28,120 nucleotides of DNA from JANNFX01 sp031380225 (GTDB lineage Bacteria > Pseudomonadota > Alphaproteobacteria > Rhizobiales > Hyphomicrobiaceae). The stretch spans positions 1-28,120 of the forward strand of contig JANNFX010000210.1 of NCBI GenBank assembly GCA_031380225.1. Direction: 5' to 3'. The notes beneath the pieces are model-generated. The model saw nothing but the letters and a program-made list of their open reading frames with translations, made no database searches and was not told the DNA's origin. Position 1 is the first letter of the stretch; every line of letters begins with the position of its first letter. This document shows, piece by piece, positions 1 to 7,079 of this stretch. A program made the position numbers and the translations under genes.

Positions 1-624
1 GTAGAACTCGTCGCGGTAGTCGCCGCCGGCGATATGCTCTACCCGCGTGACGGTCAGGATACCGCCGACCGCAGTTTCACCAATCCCAGATTCAAGGTCC
101 AACAAATTGGAGAGAAGGCTTGCGGGAATACCAGTCTGCCAGGTATTCGCCGACTGGAATATGACCCAGTCCGTGTCGTCGCCGCCGTCGAGGCCAAGCG
201 CGCCGTCGAGGAAAACCTCTACATTAAGAATGTCGTCTCCAGTCCCTCCGCTCAGGAAGCCGCCTTGGTCGAAAACCGCGTTTGCAACACCATTAATCGG
301 GAAAATATTGCTCCCCAACCCGGACCATAGAAAGTCTCTTCCCGAACCGCCATAGAGCTGGTCGAGGCCGAGTTCGCCGACAAGGGTATCGCTCCCCGAA
401 TCGCCGAAGAGATCGTCGTTTCCAGCACCGCCGTAGATCGTGTCGTTGTCGGCCCCTCCGGCCAGCGTGTCGTTGCCGCCGGCGCCGAACATCGTGTCGT
501 TGCCGGCATCGCCAAACATGTAGTGGTCATCGTTGAACCAAGCGGCCCACCAGTCGTTGCCTGTGCTCAAAGTATTCAGGAACTCTATTGTCCACGGCGT
601 CTGATACGGTGTGAGTGTTGGCAA
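1..624 (-). CDS. RTX calcium-binding repeat protein (partial, C-terminus beyond window)
   Basis: The frame encodes an N-terminal segment of about 35 residues rich in W, N and T, then seven uninterrupted nine-residue repeats of the GGxGxDxLx type (328-516; for example FGAGGNDTL and YGGAGNDDL), then a non-repeat segment that stays open to base 1. Such repeats bind calcium in a parallel beta-roll and mark proteins exported by type I secretion. I chose the TTG at 624-622 because a perfect GGAGG sits five bases upstream; no in-frame ATG exists before 519, which would delete the N-terminal segment. An overlapping frame with an ATG at 697 ends at 527 and is not RTX. The C-terminus, and hence any enzyme domain, is not visible. 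A TolC-family channel is encoded at 1933-3507, but no ABC exporter or adaptor is in the window. The family call is firm; the biological role is unknown. Confidence 0.85.
   Translation of the reverse strand, partial: MPTLTPYQTPWTIEFLNTLSTGNDWWAAWFNDDHYMFGDAGNDTMFGAGGNDTLAGGADNDTIYGGAGNDDLFGDSGSDTLVGELGLDQLYGGSGRDFLWSGLGSNIFPINGVANAVFDQGGFLSGGTGDDILNVEVFLDGALGLDGGDDTDWVIFQSANTWQTGIPASLLSNLLDLESGIGETAVGGILTVTRVEHIAGGDYRDEFY
328..516 (-). repeat. Seven tandem RTX nonapeptide repeats
   Basis: Seven consecutive 27-base units encode nonapeptides with G at position 2, usually G at 5, D at 7 and a large hydrophobic residue at 9. An eighth, degenerate unit (WSGLGSNIF) follows at lower coordinates. The register is unbroken, consistent with one beta-roll of calcium sites. 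Confidence 0.85.
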
Positions 625-629
625 GATAG

Positions 630-634
630 CCTCC
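630..634 (-). promoter_or_regulatory. Ribosome binding site fixing the TTG start of the RTX gene
   Basis: On the minus strand GGAGG is followed by five bases (ctatc) and TTG. This is the only strong Shine-Dalgarno sequence near the start of the RTX frame and is the reason for choosing a TTG start. Confidence 0.65.
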
Positions 635-779
635 AACGGTTTGCAGGACCCCCGGAGCTGTCGCCGGGCTGTTCCAAACGTAACAGGCGGCTGTCATATG
701 GAGTGTTCCCTGGGGAACAAGGTCACGAGTTCGCAACCGGCGAGCGCGAGGCACACGCTCTCAACCGTCAACGGTGGAG

Positions 780-816
780 AAAAATAAGGACTGGCGCAAA
801 CTTTGACCGCGCCAGT
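780..816 (-). terminator. Possible Rho-independent terminator downstream of tRNA-Cys
   Basis: On the minus strand ACTGGCGC and GCGCCAGT form a perfect 8-bp stem around an 11-base loop, followed by CCTTATTTTTC. The hairpin lies about 85 bases beyond the tRNA-Cys 3' end and upstream of the RTX gene, so it could separate the two transcripts. The T-tract is interrupted and starts a few bases after the stem, so the call is moderate. Confidence 0.45.
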
Positions 817-901
817 TGATCAAACCACTCAAGCACTGAATCGCGACGGTCAATGCGTCCGGCGTGATCTTGATGTTCAGCACTCACACTTTGTATTTAT
901 T

Positions 902-975
902 TGGAGGCCACGCCCGGAATTGAACCGGGGTACGCGGATTTGCAGTCCGCTACGTAACCACTCCGCCACGTGGCC
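902..975 (-). tRNA. tRNA-Cys (anticodon GCA), CCA encoded
   Basis: Read on the minus strand, a 7-bp acceptor stem pairs GGCCACG (975-969) with CGTGGCC (912-906). The discriminator base is U (905), typical of tRNA-Cys, and CCA is encoded at 904-902. The T arm contains the expected GGTTCAATTCC core. The anticodon loop reads CTGCAAA, with GCA at 943-941. It is 74 nt long including CCA. The gene stands alone; the RTX gene lies on its 3' side and the PCMT-like gene is divergent on its 5' side. Confidence 0.95.
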
Positions 976-1147
976 ATCCTGGCACCTGAGTGCCGCCCCG
1001 GGTGGTCAACCCTGGGAGACGCCCTCCTATCATGGGTTCGGAACCCTTTACAAGCCGCTAAGTCCTTCTGAATCCCCAACGCTTTTTGCCGAATTGCCCT
1101 TGTGGAAGCCTTGCCGTATGGCTTTTGCTTCGAACAGGAGGCCTCAG

Positions 1148-1819
1148 ATGACTAGCCTGGCATTGCAGCGCAATAATATGGTCGAAAGCCAGGTGCGGCC
1201 GAGCGATATCACCGACCGGCGCCTGATCCGGGCGATGCTTGAGGTGCCGCGCGAGGATTTTGTGCCCGCGGCTCAGGCCGCCGTCGTCTACGGTGATCTC
1301 GATGTGCCGCTGATGCCGGCATCGGCTGGTACGCCGCTCCGCGCACTGATGCCAGCGCGCGTGTTCGCCAAGCTGGCGCAGTTGGCCGATATTAACGCCA
1401 CAGATCGCGTGCTGATCGTTGGCGGGGCGATGGGATATTCGGCAGCGGTGCTGTCCACTCTTGCCCGCAATGTCTATGTCCTCGAAAGCGATCCGGCACT
1501 TGCCGCGCATGCAAAGCTCGCGCTTACCAAGCACGCGATCAAGAACGCCGAGATCATTGAAGGACCGCTCGTGACCGGTTTCGCAAAATCCGCGCCGTAT
1601 GCCGTGATTTTGGTCGAAGGCGCGATCGAGACCGAGCCAGTTGAGCTTTTGAGCCAGTTGGCACCAGGCGGGCGCTTGGCAGCTATTGTGGGTTACGGCC
1701 CCTCCAGCAAGGCAACGATATGGCGGCGGCATTCGACAGGCACCAGTTCCGTTGAAGCCTTTGATGCCAGCGCCGCGCCGCTTCCTGGCTTTGAGCGCAA
1801 ATCGGTGTTTACGTTTTAG
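1148..1819 (+). CDS. Protein-L-isoaspartate O-methyltransferase-like protein
   Basis: This is a 223-residue protein of the PCMT fold family, whose typical members methylate isoaspartyl residues with S-adenosylmethionine to repair aged proteins. Family marks are an N-terminal helix with NNMVESQVRPSDITD, then VPREDFVP at 33-40, a Rossmann SAM-binding segment VLIVGGAMGY at 88-97, and VLESD at 111-115 for the ribose-binding acid. Two hallmarks are altered: the usual GQTISQP-like stretch reads TPLRALMP (62-69), and the motif I acid and G-x-G are replaced by IVGGAM. True isoaspartyl repair activity is therefore doubtful. The ATG at 1148 has AGGAGG six bases upstream; the open frame extends further 5' but that part crosses the tRNA-Cys. 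It lies 113 bp before tolC on the same strand. In my recollection this PCMT-TolC pairing recurs in Rhizobiales. The fold is confident, the reaction is not. Confidence 0.8.
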   Translation: MTSLALQRNNMVESQVRPSDITDRRLIRAMLEVPREDFVPAAQAAVVYGDLDVPLMPASAGTPLRALMPARVFAKLAQLADINATDRVLIVGGAMGYSAAVLSTLARNVYVLESDPALAAHAKLALTKHAIKNAEIIEGPLVTGFAKSAPYAVILVEGAIETEPVELLSQLAPGGRLAAIVGYGPSSKATIWRRHSTGTSSVEAFDASAAPLPGFERKSVFTF

Positions 1820-1932
1820 TAATCACTGACAACGGTCGCGCGTCTCATCTCGTAACAGCCCTTTACCTTTCCTTCACCGAATAGCCGCCAAATGCAGACG
1901 CGGACTACTTTGTCCGGCGTTTGGAGCAGGCA

Positions 1933-3507
1933 ATGGCGAGTAGGACCCGGGTATTCGGGGTGGCAATGCGGAGCGGCGCGCGCGTGCGCGTGGCTGCCTG
2001 CGTGCTCTCGCTCGTGGCAATCTCGCATCCAATACTGATCTCAACGGCCAATGCCGAGACGCTGGCCGAGGCGCTCAATCAAGCCTATACCGCCAACCCG
2101 CGCCTCGAAGCGGAACGTGCACGCCTCCGAGCGACGGACGAAGATGTTGCCGTGGCGCGTTCCGGTTTCCGGCCACGCATCGGGTTCAATGCCGACACCA
2201 CGCGCCGGAATACCTCCACTGTGCCCGACTCATCGTCTGCTGGCATCGTAAACCCGTGGTCGTATCAGTTCACACTGACCCAGCCGATCTTCTCAGGTTT
2301 CCGGACCCTCAATGCCGTCAACGAAGCAAAGGCGTTTGTCAGCGAGGGGCGCGAGCAGTTGCGTGCCGTTGAATCGGAAGTTTTGCTCGGAGCCGTCACG
2401 GCCTACGCCGATGTCGTTCGCGACCAGGCCATAGTGAGCATCCGCGAGCGCACGACGGCCGTGCTGAAGCAGGAATTGAATGCCGCACTGGCCCGGCGCT
2501 CAGCGCAAGAGGTAACAAAAACGGATGTGGCGCAAGCGGAAGCCCGCTATGCCCGCGCGCAATCCGACGCCGACCTGGCCAAAGCGAACCTCAAAATTTC
2601 TCGCGCCACGTATGCGCGCATCGTCGGCCATACGCCGGGAAGCCTGAAGCAGCCATCCTATAAATTGAAGCAACTACCGGGCGAACTCGAACACGCCATC
2701 GATACGGCCGAGCGCGAGAGCCCACAGGTCGTTGCAGCCCTATTCCGCGAAGAAGCGGCACGCTTTGGCGTTGACAAAACCTGGGGCGATTTCTTGCCCG
2801 AGGTCAACTTAGAAGCCAGCTATACCCACACCGGCGGTGGCGCCAGCAACTTCATCGAGGAACAAGACAACGCCACGATCACCGGCCGTATCAACGTGCC
2901 CTTGTACGAAGGCGGCGAAGTTCACGCCCGCGTCCGCAAGGCTAAGCAGCAACAGGTTGGCCGGATTCAAGAAATCCAACAGGCCAGGACTGAAGCTATC
3001 GAAAACGTGACGTCGGCCTGGTCGCGGCTCGAAGCGGCGCGGGCACAGCTGCGCTCTGACCAAATCCAGATTGAAGCTAACAAGACGGCACTTGAAGGCA
3101 CCCGCGAGGAAGAAAAAGTCGGCCAGCGGACTTTGCTTGACGTCTTGAACGCCGAGCAGGAGTATCTCGACGCCCAAATACAGCTCGCACGCACGAAGCG
3201 TGACTTGGTCGTCACCAGCTATCAGGTGCTAGCTGCAATGGGACGCCTCACGGGTGAAACGATTGTTTCGAGCGAGATGCTCTACGATGCGGTCGCGCAT
3301 GCGGAAGAAGTCGAGCACAAGTGGATCGGCACCCGCATTTCAGACGACGAACACCTGCCACTTGAACCCAGGAAAGCCGATCTGCGCGGCATCTTGCGGG
3401 AAACGTTTACGGCCGCTGATCACGACTCTGGACTATCTATGAAAGACACGCTGCCGTCAGCGTTCGAGGACGAGCCCACCGCGATCAAAGAAGATACGTT
3501 TGAGTGA
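1933..3507 (+). CDS. tolC: TolC-family outer membrane efflux/secretion channel
   Basis: This 524-residue protein is a TolC/BepC-type trimeric outer membrane channel, used by type I secretion and RND or MFS drug efflux systems. A cationic, hydrophobic signal peptide ends at about ANA-ET (residue 41). The mature part shows the two-fold repeat of long helices: TLAEALNQAYTANPRLE opens the first half, the QFTLTQPIFSG strand segment follows, and the second half carries RINVPLYEGGEV and then TLLDVLNAEQEYLDAQ near the C-terminal end, all classic TolC landmarks. A charged tail of about 70 residues extends past the barrel. The frame is open from a TTG at 1921, but the ATG at 1933 is preferred, with GGAG a few bases upstream. 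It follows the PCMT-like gene and probably shares its promoter. The substrate is unknown; a link to the nearby RTX protein is only possible. Confidence 0.9.
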   Translation: MASRTRVFGVAMRSGARVRVAACVLSLVAISHPILISTANAETLAEALNQAYTANPRLEAERARLRATDEDVAVARSGFRPRIGFNADTTRRNTSTVPDSSSAGIVNPWSYQFTLTQPIFSGFRTLNAVNEAKAFVSEGREQLRAVESEVLLGAVTAYADVVRDQAIVSIRERTTAVLKQELNAALARRSAQEVTKTDVAQAEARYARAQSDADLAKANLKISRATYARIVGHTPGSLKQPSYKLKQLPGELEHAIDTAERESPQVVAALFREEAARFGVDKTWGDFLPEVNLEASYTHTGGGASNFIEEQDNATITGRINVPLYEGGEVHARVRKAKQQQVGRIQEIQQARTEAIENVTSAWSRLEAARAQLRSDQIQIEANKTALEGTREEEKVGQRTLLDVLNAEQEYLDAQIQLARTKRDLVVTSYQVLAAMGRLTGETIVSSEMLYDAVAHAEEVEHKWIGTRISDDEHLPLEPRKADLRGILRETFTAADHDSGLSMKDTLPSAFEDEPTAIKEDTFE

Positions 3508-3540
3508 CGCGCCACCCGGTGCCAAAAAATTTGGGCAGCC

Positions 3541-3578
3541 GTAGGCCGGGTCGAGCGGCTTCGCGAGACCCAACCTAC
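3541..3578. repeat. Palindromic repeat in the tolC-xthA convergent gap
   Basis: GTAGGCCGGGTC at the left pairs imperfectly with GACCCAACCTAC at the right, around an inner segment that can itself fold. It lies between the convergent tolC and xthA genes. Read on the minus strand it is followed about ten bases later by a run of six T, so it may terminate xthA. It resembles dispersed bacterial palindromic elements. The rest of the 195-bp gap (3508-3702) shows nothing else I can support. Confidence 0.5.
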
Positions 3579-3702
3579 TGGATGATCATTTTCGAGGACA
3601 TCATCCTTGGGTCGATCGCAGCAAGAAATTTGAATTTCGTGTCCAAAACCACGAACAATGTGGAACGTGCCGGGTCCGCGTTAAAGCATCAGAGGCGCAA
3701 CA

Positions 3703-4488
3703 CTATTGGACATCCAGCTCTATCCAAACCGGCGCATGGTCTGACGGCTTATCCCAGCCGCGTGTGATGCGATCAATTCCGGCTGACACGAGAAGATCGG
3801 CGGCTTGGGGCGACAGCATCAGGTGGTCGATACGGATGCCATCGTCTTTCTGCCAACTGCCGGCTTGATAATCCCAAAACGTAAAGACGCCTGGACCCGG
3901 ATGGCAGGCGCGGATCGCGTCGGTGTAGCCAAGATGCGAAAGCGCACGAAAAGCCGCCCGGCTTTCCGGCTGAAATAGCGCGTCGCCGGTCCATGCATCC
4001 GGACGCTTGGCATCGGCTGGCTCCGGTATGACATTGAAATCGCCAGCTAGCACAACCGGCATTTCATCGGCGAGCAAGGCTTGTGCGTGCGCCTGCAGCC
4101 GCTGCATCCAGCCGAGTTTGTAAGTGAATTTTTCCGTGCCGAGTGGATTGCCATTTGGCAAATACAGCGACGCAACACGCACCGCGCCCTCGGGCCTGAC
4201 CACGGTGGCTTCGATGTATCGGGATTGCTCGTCTTCGTCAGCGCCTGGCAACCGCCGCGTCACATCTTCAAGCGTGAACTTCGAGGCAATAGCGACGCCG
4301 TTGAAGCCCTTTTGTCCGTGGGTATGAATGGTGTAGCCCGCATCCTCAAAAATCGCCGCTGGGAAACCTTCGTCGACGTTTTTGATTTCCTGCAAGCACA
4401 GCACGTCGGGTGGCATTTCGCGCAAATAGGTTGCAACGGCTTCGGCCCGTGCCTTGATGCCGTTGATGTTCCAAGTCACGATTTTCAT
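3703..4488 (-). CDS. xthA: Exodeoxyribonuclease III (AP endonuclease)
   Basis: This 261-residue protein of the exonuclease III/ExoA family cuts DNA 5' of abasic sites and has 3'-5' exonuclease and 3'-phosphatase activity in base excision repair. All key motifs are in place: WNINGIKAR at 6-14 (Asn7), LQEIK at 32-36 (metal-binding Glu34), LYLPNG at 109-113, AGDFNVIPEPAD at 148-159 (Asp150, Asn152), RIDHLM at 219-224 (Asp221), and the C-terminal SDHAPV at 249-254 (catalytic Asp250-His251 pair). Length is normal for the family. It is transcribed alone, convergent with tolC and preceded by about 400 bp of non-coding DNA. A family 5 uracil-DNA glycosylase, which could generate its substrate, is encoded 15 kb away in the same window. 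Confidence 0.95.
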   Translation of the reverse strand: MKIVTWNINGIKARAEAVATYLREMPPDVLCLQEIKNVDEGFPAAIFEDAGYTIHTHGQKGFNGVAIASKFTLEDVTRRLPGADEDEQSRYIEATVVRPEGAVRVASLYLPNGNPLGTEKFTYKLGWMQRLQAHAQALLADEMPVVLAGDFNVIPEPADAKRPDAWTGDALFQPESRAAFRALSHLGYTDAIRACHPGPGVFTFWDYQAGSWQKDDGIRIDHLMLSPQAADLLVSAGIDRITRGWDKPSDHAPVWIELDVQ

Positions 4489-4592
4489 GTTCGAGGCACC
4501 GCAGATTGAATCGCAGCATCATCCATAGCATGAAGACTCGGAATTCCGCGCCGTCGTTGCAGTCAATCCCCAAAAGTGCATGCCCCCGCTCC

Positions 4593-4726
4593 CGTCATCC
4601 CCGCCTTGGGCGGGGATCCGTCAAGCCAGAAATTTAATTGCGATCTAATATCGTTGTTCTGTACTAAAAAAGAAAAACTCGTCTGTTCTGCAACAGGACG
4701 GATCACTGCCCAGGGCGGGGATGACG
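4593..4726. repeat. MITE-like or BIME-like element with 30-bp inverted ends
   Basis: The arms at 4593-4622 and 4697-4726 are inverted copies matching at 27 of 30 positions; both begin CGTCATCCCCGCC. Each arm is itself a hairpin (for example ATCCCCGCC facing GGCGGGGAT in the left arm). The 74-bp centre is AT-rich and contains no gene. The design, paired inverted hairpins outside genes, fits a REP/BIME pair or a small non-autonomous element. Copy number elsewhere cannot be judged from one window. Confidence 0.7.
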
Positions 4727-4736
4727 AGAGAGTGTA

Positions 4737-4820
4737 GGCCGGAGTGAGCCCCTGGCCGAAGCCCGGCATGCAGCCAGCTCAAAGGATGCTGGACTTCGCG
4801 AAGACGCGCTCGCTCCGGCC
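4737..4820. repeat. Second inverted repeat pair beside the MITE-like element
   Basis: GGCCGGAGTGAGC at 4737-4749 and GCTCGCTCCGGCC at 4808-4820 are inverted copies matching at 12 of 13 positions. They flank 58 bp that also hold a short internal palindrome around GCATGC. The pair starts ten bases after the 4593-4726 element, so several palindromic units are packed together here. Confidence 0.5.
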
Positions 4821-4887
4821 AACATCGGCTTCAGCGGACGCGGCCCGGCCCGTCATGAAGCGCTTGAAGCGCGGCGATCAATCTATC

Positions 4888-5397
4888 CTAAGGCTTGCGT
4901 TCGAATTCCTTGGGACGCAATTGGTGCGCAATACGATCCAAGACGCCATTGATGACCTTCGGTTCTTCATCATCGAAAAACGCGTGTCCGATATTTATGT
5001 ATTCATTGATGACGACTCGGCCGGGAACATCTTGACGTTCCATCAATTCAAACACCCCGCCGCGCAGAATAGCGCGCAAGATGCTGTCGACACGCACCAG
5101 CCGCCAGCCGGTTGCCAACTGCGCATCGATGAGCGGATCGATCTCAAGCTGACGGCGCAACACACCACGGAGGATGTCGGCGAAAAACGTGGCATCGGCG
5201 CCGGCCAGTCCGTCGCCCGCTTCGGATTCGGATCCCGAAACTTCGGTGAATCGCTCGGTGAATTCCTCAATCACATCGGAGAGGTCGGTTCCGGCCATAT
5301 CCATTTGATATAACGCTTGCACGGCAGCCAGCCGCGAAACACTGCGCGGCTTCGGCGCGCCATCAGCCACGGCCTTGGTTCGTTTCGCCGTCGTCAT
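4888..5397 (-). CDS. nusB: Transcription antitermination factor NusB
   Basis: This 169-residue protein has the all-helical NusB fold. It binds boxA RNA together with S10 (NusE) in rRNA antitermination. Visible marks are SVSRLAAVQALYQMDMAG in the first helix region, DPLIDAQLATGWRLVRVDSILRAILRGGVFEL in the centre, and VVINEYINIGHAFFDDEEPKVINGVLDRIA near the end, the last being the most conserved NusB segment. The start is the ATG at 5397, which overlaps the ribH stop as ATGA; an in-frame ATG further upstream lies inside ribH and is not needed. It is the last gene of the riboflavin operon, the usual place for nusB in alphaproteobacteria, implying translational coupling with ribH. Confidence 0.95.
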   Translation of the reverse strand: MTTAKRTKAVADGAPKPRSVSRLAAVQALYQMDMAGTDLSDVIEEFTERFTEVSGSESEAGDGLAGADATFFADILRGVLRRQLEIDPLIDAQLATGWRLVRVDSILRAILRGGVFELMERQDVPGRVVINEYINIGHAFFDDEEPKVINGVLDRIAHQLRPKEFERKP

Positions 5398-5921
5398 GAC
5401 TTCGACGCCTTGGTGCTTGCGAACTGCTGATTGAGCCAAATCAAACTGAGACATGCACGCGCCGCGTCCCCGCCTTTCCCAGCCGCACCGCCTTTTGCGC
5501 GCGCCAAGGCTTGCGCCTCGGTGTCGACGGTCAAAATCGCATTACCAAAGGGGATCGTGTGGTGAATAACGGACTCCATCAGCCAATGATTGGCGTTGTT
5601 GCAAACAATGTCGTAGTGGGACGTCTCGCCCCGGATCACGCACCCTAATGCGATGGCGCCCGCATAGCGCGTTTTACCGCTGCCGCCAATGAGCCCCGCG
5701 CTGGCGGCCTGCCGCAGGGCTTGAGGTATTTCGAGCGCGCCAGGCACGGTTATGCGGTCAAAATCGCAGGAATGGGCCGCCAGCACCTCAGTCGCACCAG
5801 CGTCAAGATGGCTCGTAATTTTTTCGTAGTAAGGGCTCGCTATGATTAAAACGCGCGCGCCCGTTGCGTAGTTGAGCAAAGATGCAGCAGAGCCGGATTG
5901 TTTTGATTTCTTGACAACCAT
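5394..5921 (-). CDS. ribH: 6,7-dimethyl-8-ribityllumazine synthase
   Basis: This 175-residue lumazine synthase condenses 3,4-dihydroxy-2-butanone 4-phosphate with the pyrimidine ribitylamine to give lumazine, the penultimate step of riboflavin synthesis. Conserved parts are ARVLIIASPYYEKIT near the N-terminus, VPGALEIPQALRQA, GCVIRGETSHYDIVCNN around the active-site histidine, and PFGNAILTVDTEAQA. The start ATG at 5921 is six bases after the ribB stop; its stop overlaps the nusB ATG. The N-terminal leader of about 20 residues is polar and not conserved in the family. It works with the adjacent DHBP synthase, which supplies its four-carbon substrate, and riboflavin synthase, which uses its product. 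Confidence 0.95.
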   Translation of the reverse strand: MVVKKSKQSGSAASLLNYATGARVLIIASPYYEKITSHLDAGATEVLAAHSCDFDRITVPGALEIPQALRQAASAGLIGGSGKTRYAGAIALGCVIRGETSHYDIVCNNANHWLMESVIHHTIPFGNAILTVDTEAQALARAKGGAAGKGGDAARACLSLIWLNQQFASTKASKS

Positions 5922-5927
5922 GGCCGG

Positions 5928-7079
5928 TTACTCGATCCGCCGTGTGCCGGCGATGCGCAAGCCAAACGCTTCGAGCCCGACATAAACGTGCTGCTGCGAG
6001 TTTGATAACAGCGTCATGTCACTGACGCCGAGGTCGCGCAAAATTTGCGATCCGACACCGATCTCAACTTGACGCCGCTCGCGGCTCGACTTCTCGGCCT
6101 TTGGATTGGTGGCGCGCTTCTGCACCCAATCCGAAATACTTTTCGCACCCAGATCGCGGATTAGCACAACGACGCCACGGCCTTCTTTTTCGATGGCGCG
6201 CATCGATTTGGCGAGCAGCGTACCGATATCGGCCTCATCGCCAATGCCCAACAGATCGCTGAGCGCATTGATGGCATGTACGCGCACCAGCACTGGGCCG
6301 GGCTTGGTGAGGTCGCCTTTCACCAGCGCCAAATGTTCAACTGGTTCAACGGTCGTTGTGTAGACATGGAGCGTGAACGGGCCGCCAAATGCACTCGACA
6401 CCTCTTGACTGGCGACGCGTCGCACAAGCTGGTCGTGGTTCAAGCGATAGGCGATCAAATCCTCGATGGTGCCGATCTTAAGGCCGTGCTTGGCAGCGAA
6501 TGGCACCAAATCTGGCACACGCGCCATGGTGCCGTCGTCGTTCATGATTTCGCAAATGACGGCGGCCGGGAACAGCCCGGCAAGGCGCGCGAGATCGACA
6601 GAGGCTTCGGTGTGACCGGCGCGGATCAAGACGCCGCCTTCGCGGGCAATCAGCGGGAACACGTGGCCTGGTGAAACGATGTCAGTGTGGCTCTTGGTTG
6701 GATCGATGGCGGTCGCAATGGTGCGGGCGCGGTCGCGCGCAGAGATGCCGGTGGTAATACCCTCGCGGGCCTCAATTGAAGCTGTAAACGCTGTGCGATT
6801 ACGCGAGGCGTTGTTCGGCACCATGAAAGTCAAATTCAAATCGGTGGCGCGGGCTTGCGTCATCGCCAAACAGATCAAGCCGCGGCCGTGCATGGCCATG
6901 AAATTGATGGCTTCTGGCGTCGCCATCTGTGCCGGAACTATCAGGTCGCCTTCGTTCTCACGGTCTTCCGCATCGACGAGCACGACCATGCGGCCGTTGC
7001 GCATGTCTTCCAAGATCGCGTCGATCGAGGACAAGAATGCGTGCGGCTTCTTGGCGGCGGCTGTGCTTGGGCCTGTCAT
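5928..7079 (-). CDS. ribB: DHBP synthase with degenerate GTP cyclohydrolase II domain (RibBX type)
   Basis: This 383-residue two-domain protein makes 3,4-dihydroxy-2-butanone 4-phosphate from ribulose 5-phosphate in its N-terminal domain (about 12-215). That domain is intact: DAEDRENEGD at 36-45 holds the metal-binding acidic loop, and RAGHTEASVDL is at 153-163. The C-terminal half (about 225-383) has the GTP cyclohydrolase II framework, but the zinc-site region reads VRVHAINALSDLLG at 265-278 where active enzymes have SECLTGD and a later CDC, so the zinc cysteines are missing. The QEGRGIGL segment is replaced by DLGAKSIS. This matches the ribBX variant known in Proteobacteria, so a separate active RibA is expected elsewhere. 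The ATG at 7079 shares one base with the ribE stop (TGATG); an upstream ATG in frame lies inside ribE. Automatic annotation may call it bifunctional RibBA. Confidence 0.92.
   Translation of the reverse strand: MTGPSTAAAKKPHAFLSSIDAILEDMRNGRMVVLVDAEDRENEGDLIVPAQMATPEAINFMAMHGRGLICLAMTQARATDLNLTFMVPNNASRNRTAFTASIEAREGITTGISARDRARTIATAIDPTKSHTDIVSPGHVFPLIAREGGVLIRAGHTEASVDLARLAGLFPAAVICEIMNDDGTMARVPDLVPFAAKHGLKIGTIEDLIAYRLNHDQLVRRVASQEVSSAFGGPFTLHVYTTTVEPVEHLALVKGDLTKPGPVLVRVHAINALSDLLGIGDEADIGTLLAKSMRAIEKEGRGVVVLIRDLGAKSISDWVQKRATNPKAEKSSRERRQVEIGVGSQILRDLGVSDMTLLSNSQQHVYVGLEAFGLRIAGTRRIE

Larger units (their letters stand above)
4489..4887. other. Non-coding 399-bp stretch between xthA and nusB with repeats
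   Basis: No open frame here resembles a protein. The stretch holds the palindromic element at 4593-4726 and a second inverted repeat pair at 4737-4820. Most of it is therefore repeat DNA lying between the minus-strand nusB (its 3' end at 4888) and the minus-strand xthA (its start at 4488). It must also contain the xthA promoter, which I could not place. Confidence 0.5.

Noticed and set aside
527..754. A 75-codon minus-strand frame overlapping the RTX start, with an ATG at 697.
   Set aside because: It is in a different frame from the RTX repeats, stops at 527, and has no good ribosome binding site. The TTG at 624 with GGAGG explains the RTX start better.
1034..1046. GGGTTCGGAACCC, looking like a tRNA T-arm remnant next to tRNA-Cys.
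   Set aside because: The loop is too short for a T-arm and no acceptor or anticodon stem accompanies it, so it is just a short palindrome.
803..1147. The PCMT-like frame is open from 803, which would give a 338-residue protein.
   Set aside because: The extra part runs across the tRNA-Cys on the other strand and has no family similarity. The ATG at 1148 has a perfect AGGAGG and gives the normal N-terminus.
1058..1732. A 224-codon minus-strand frame opposite the PCMT-like gene.
   Set aside because: It is a shadow of the plus-strand gene: low-complexity residues, no motif, no ribosome binding site.
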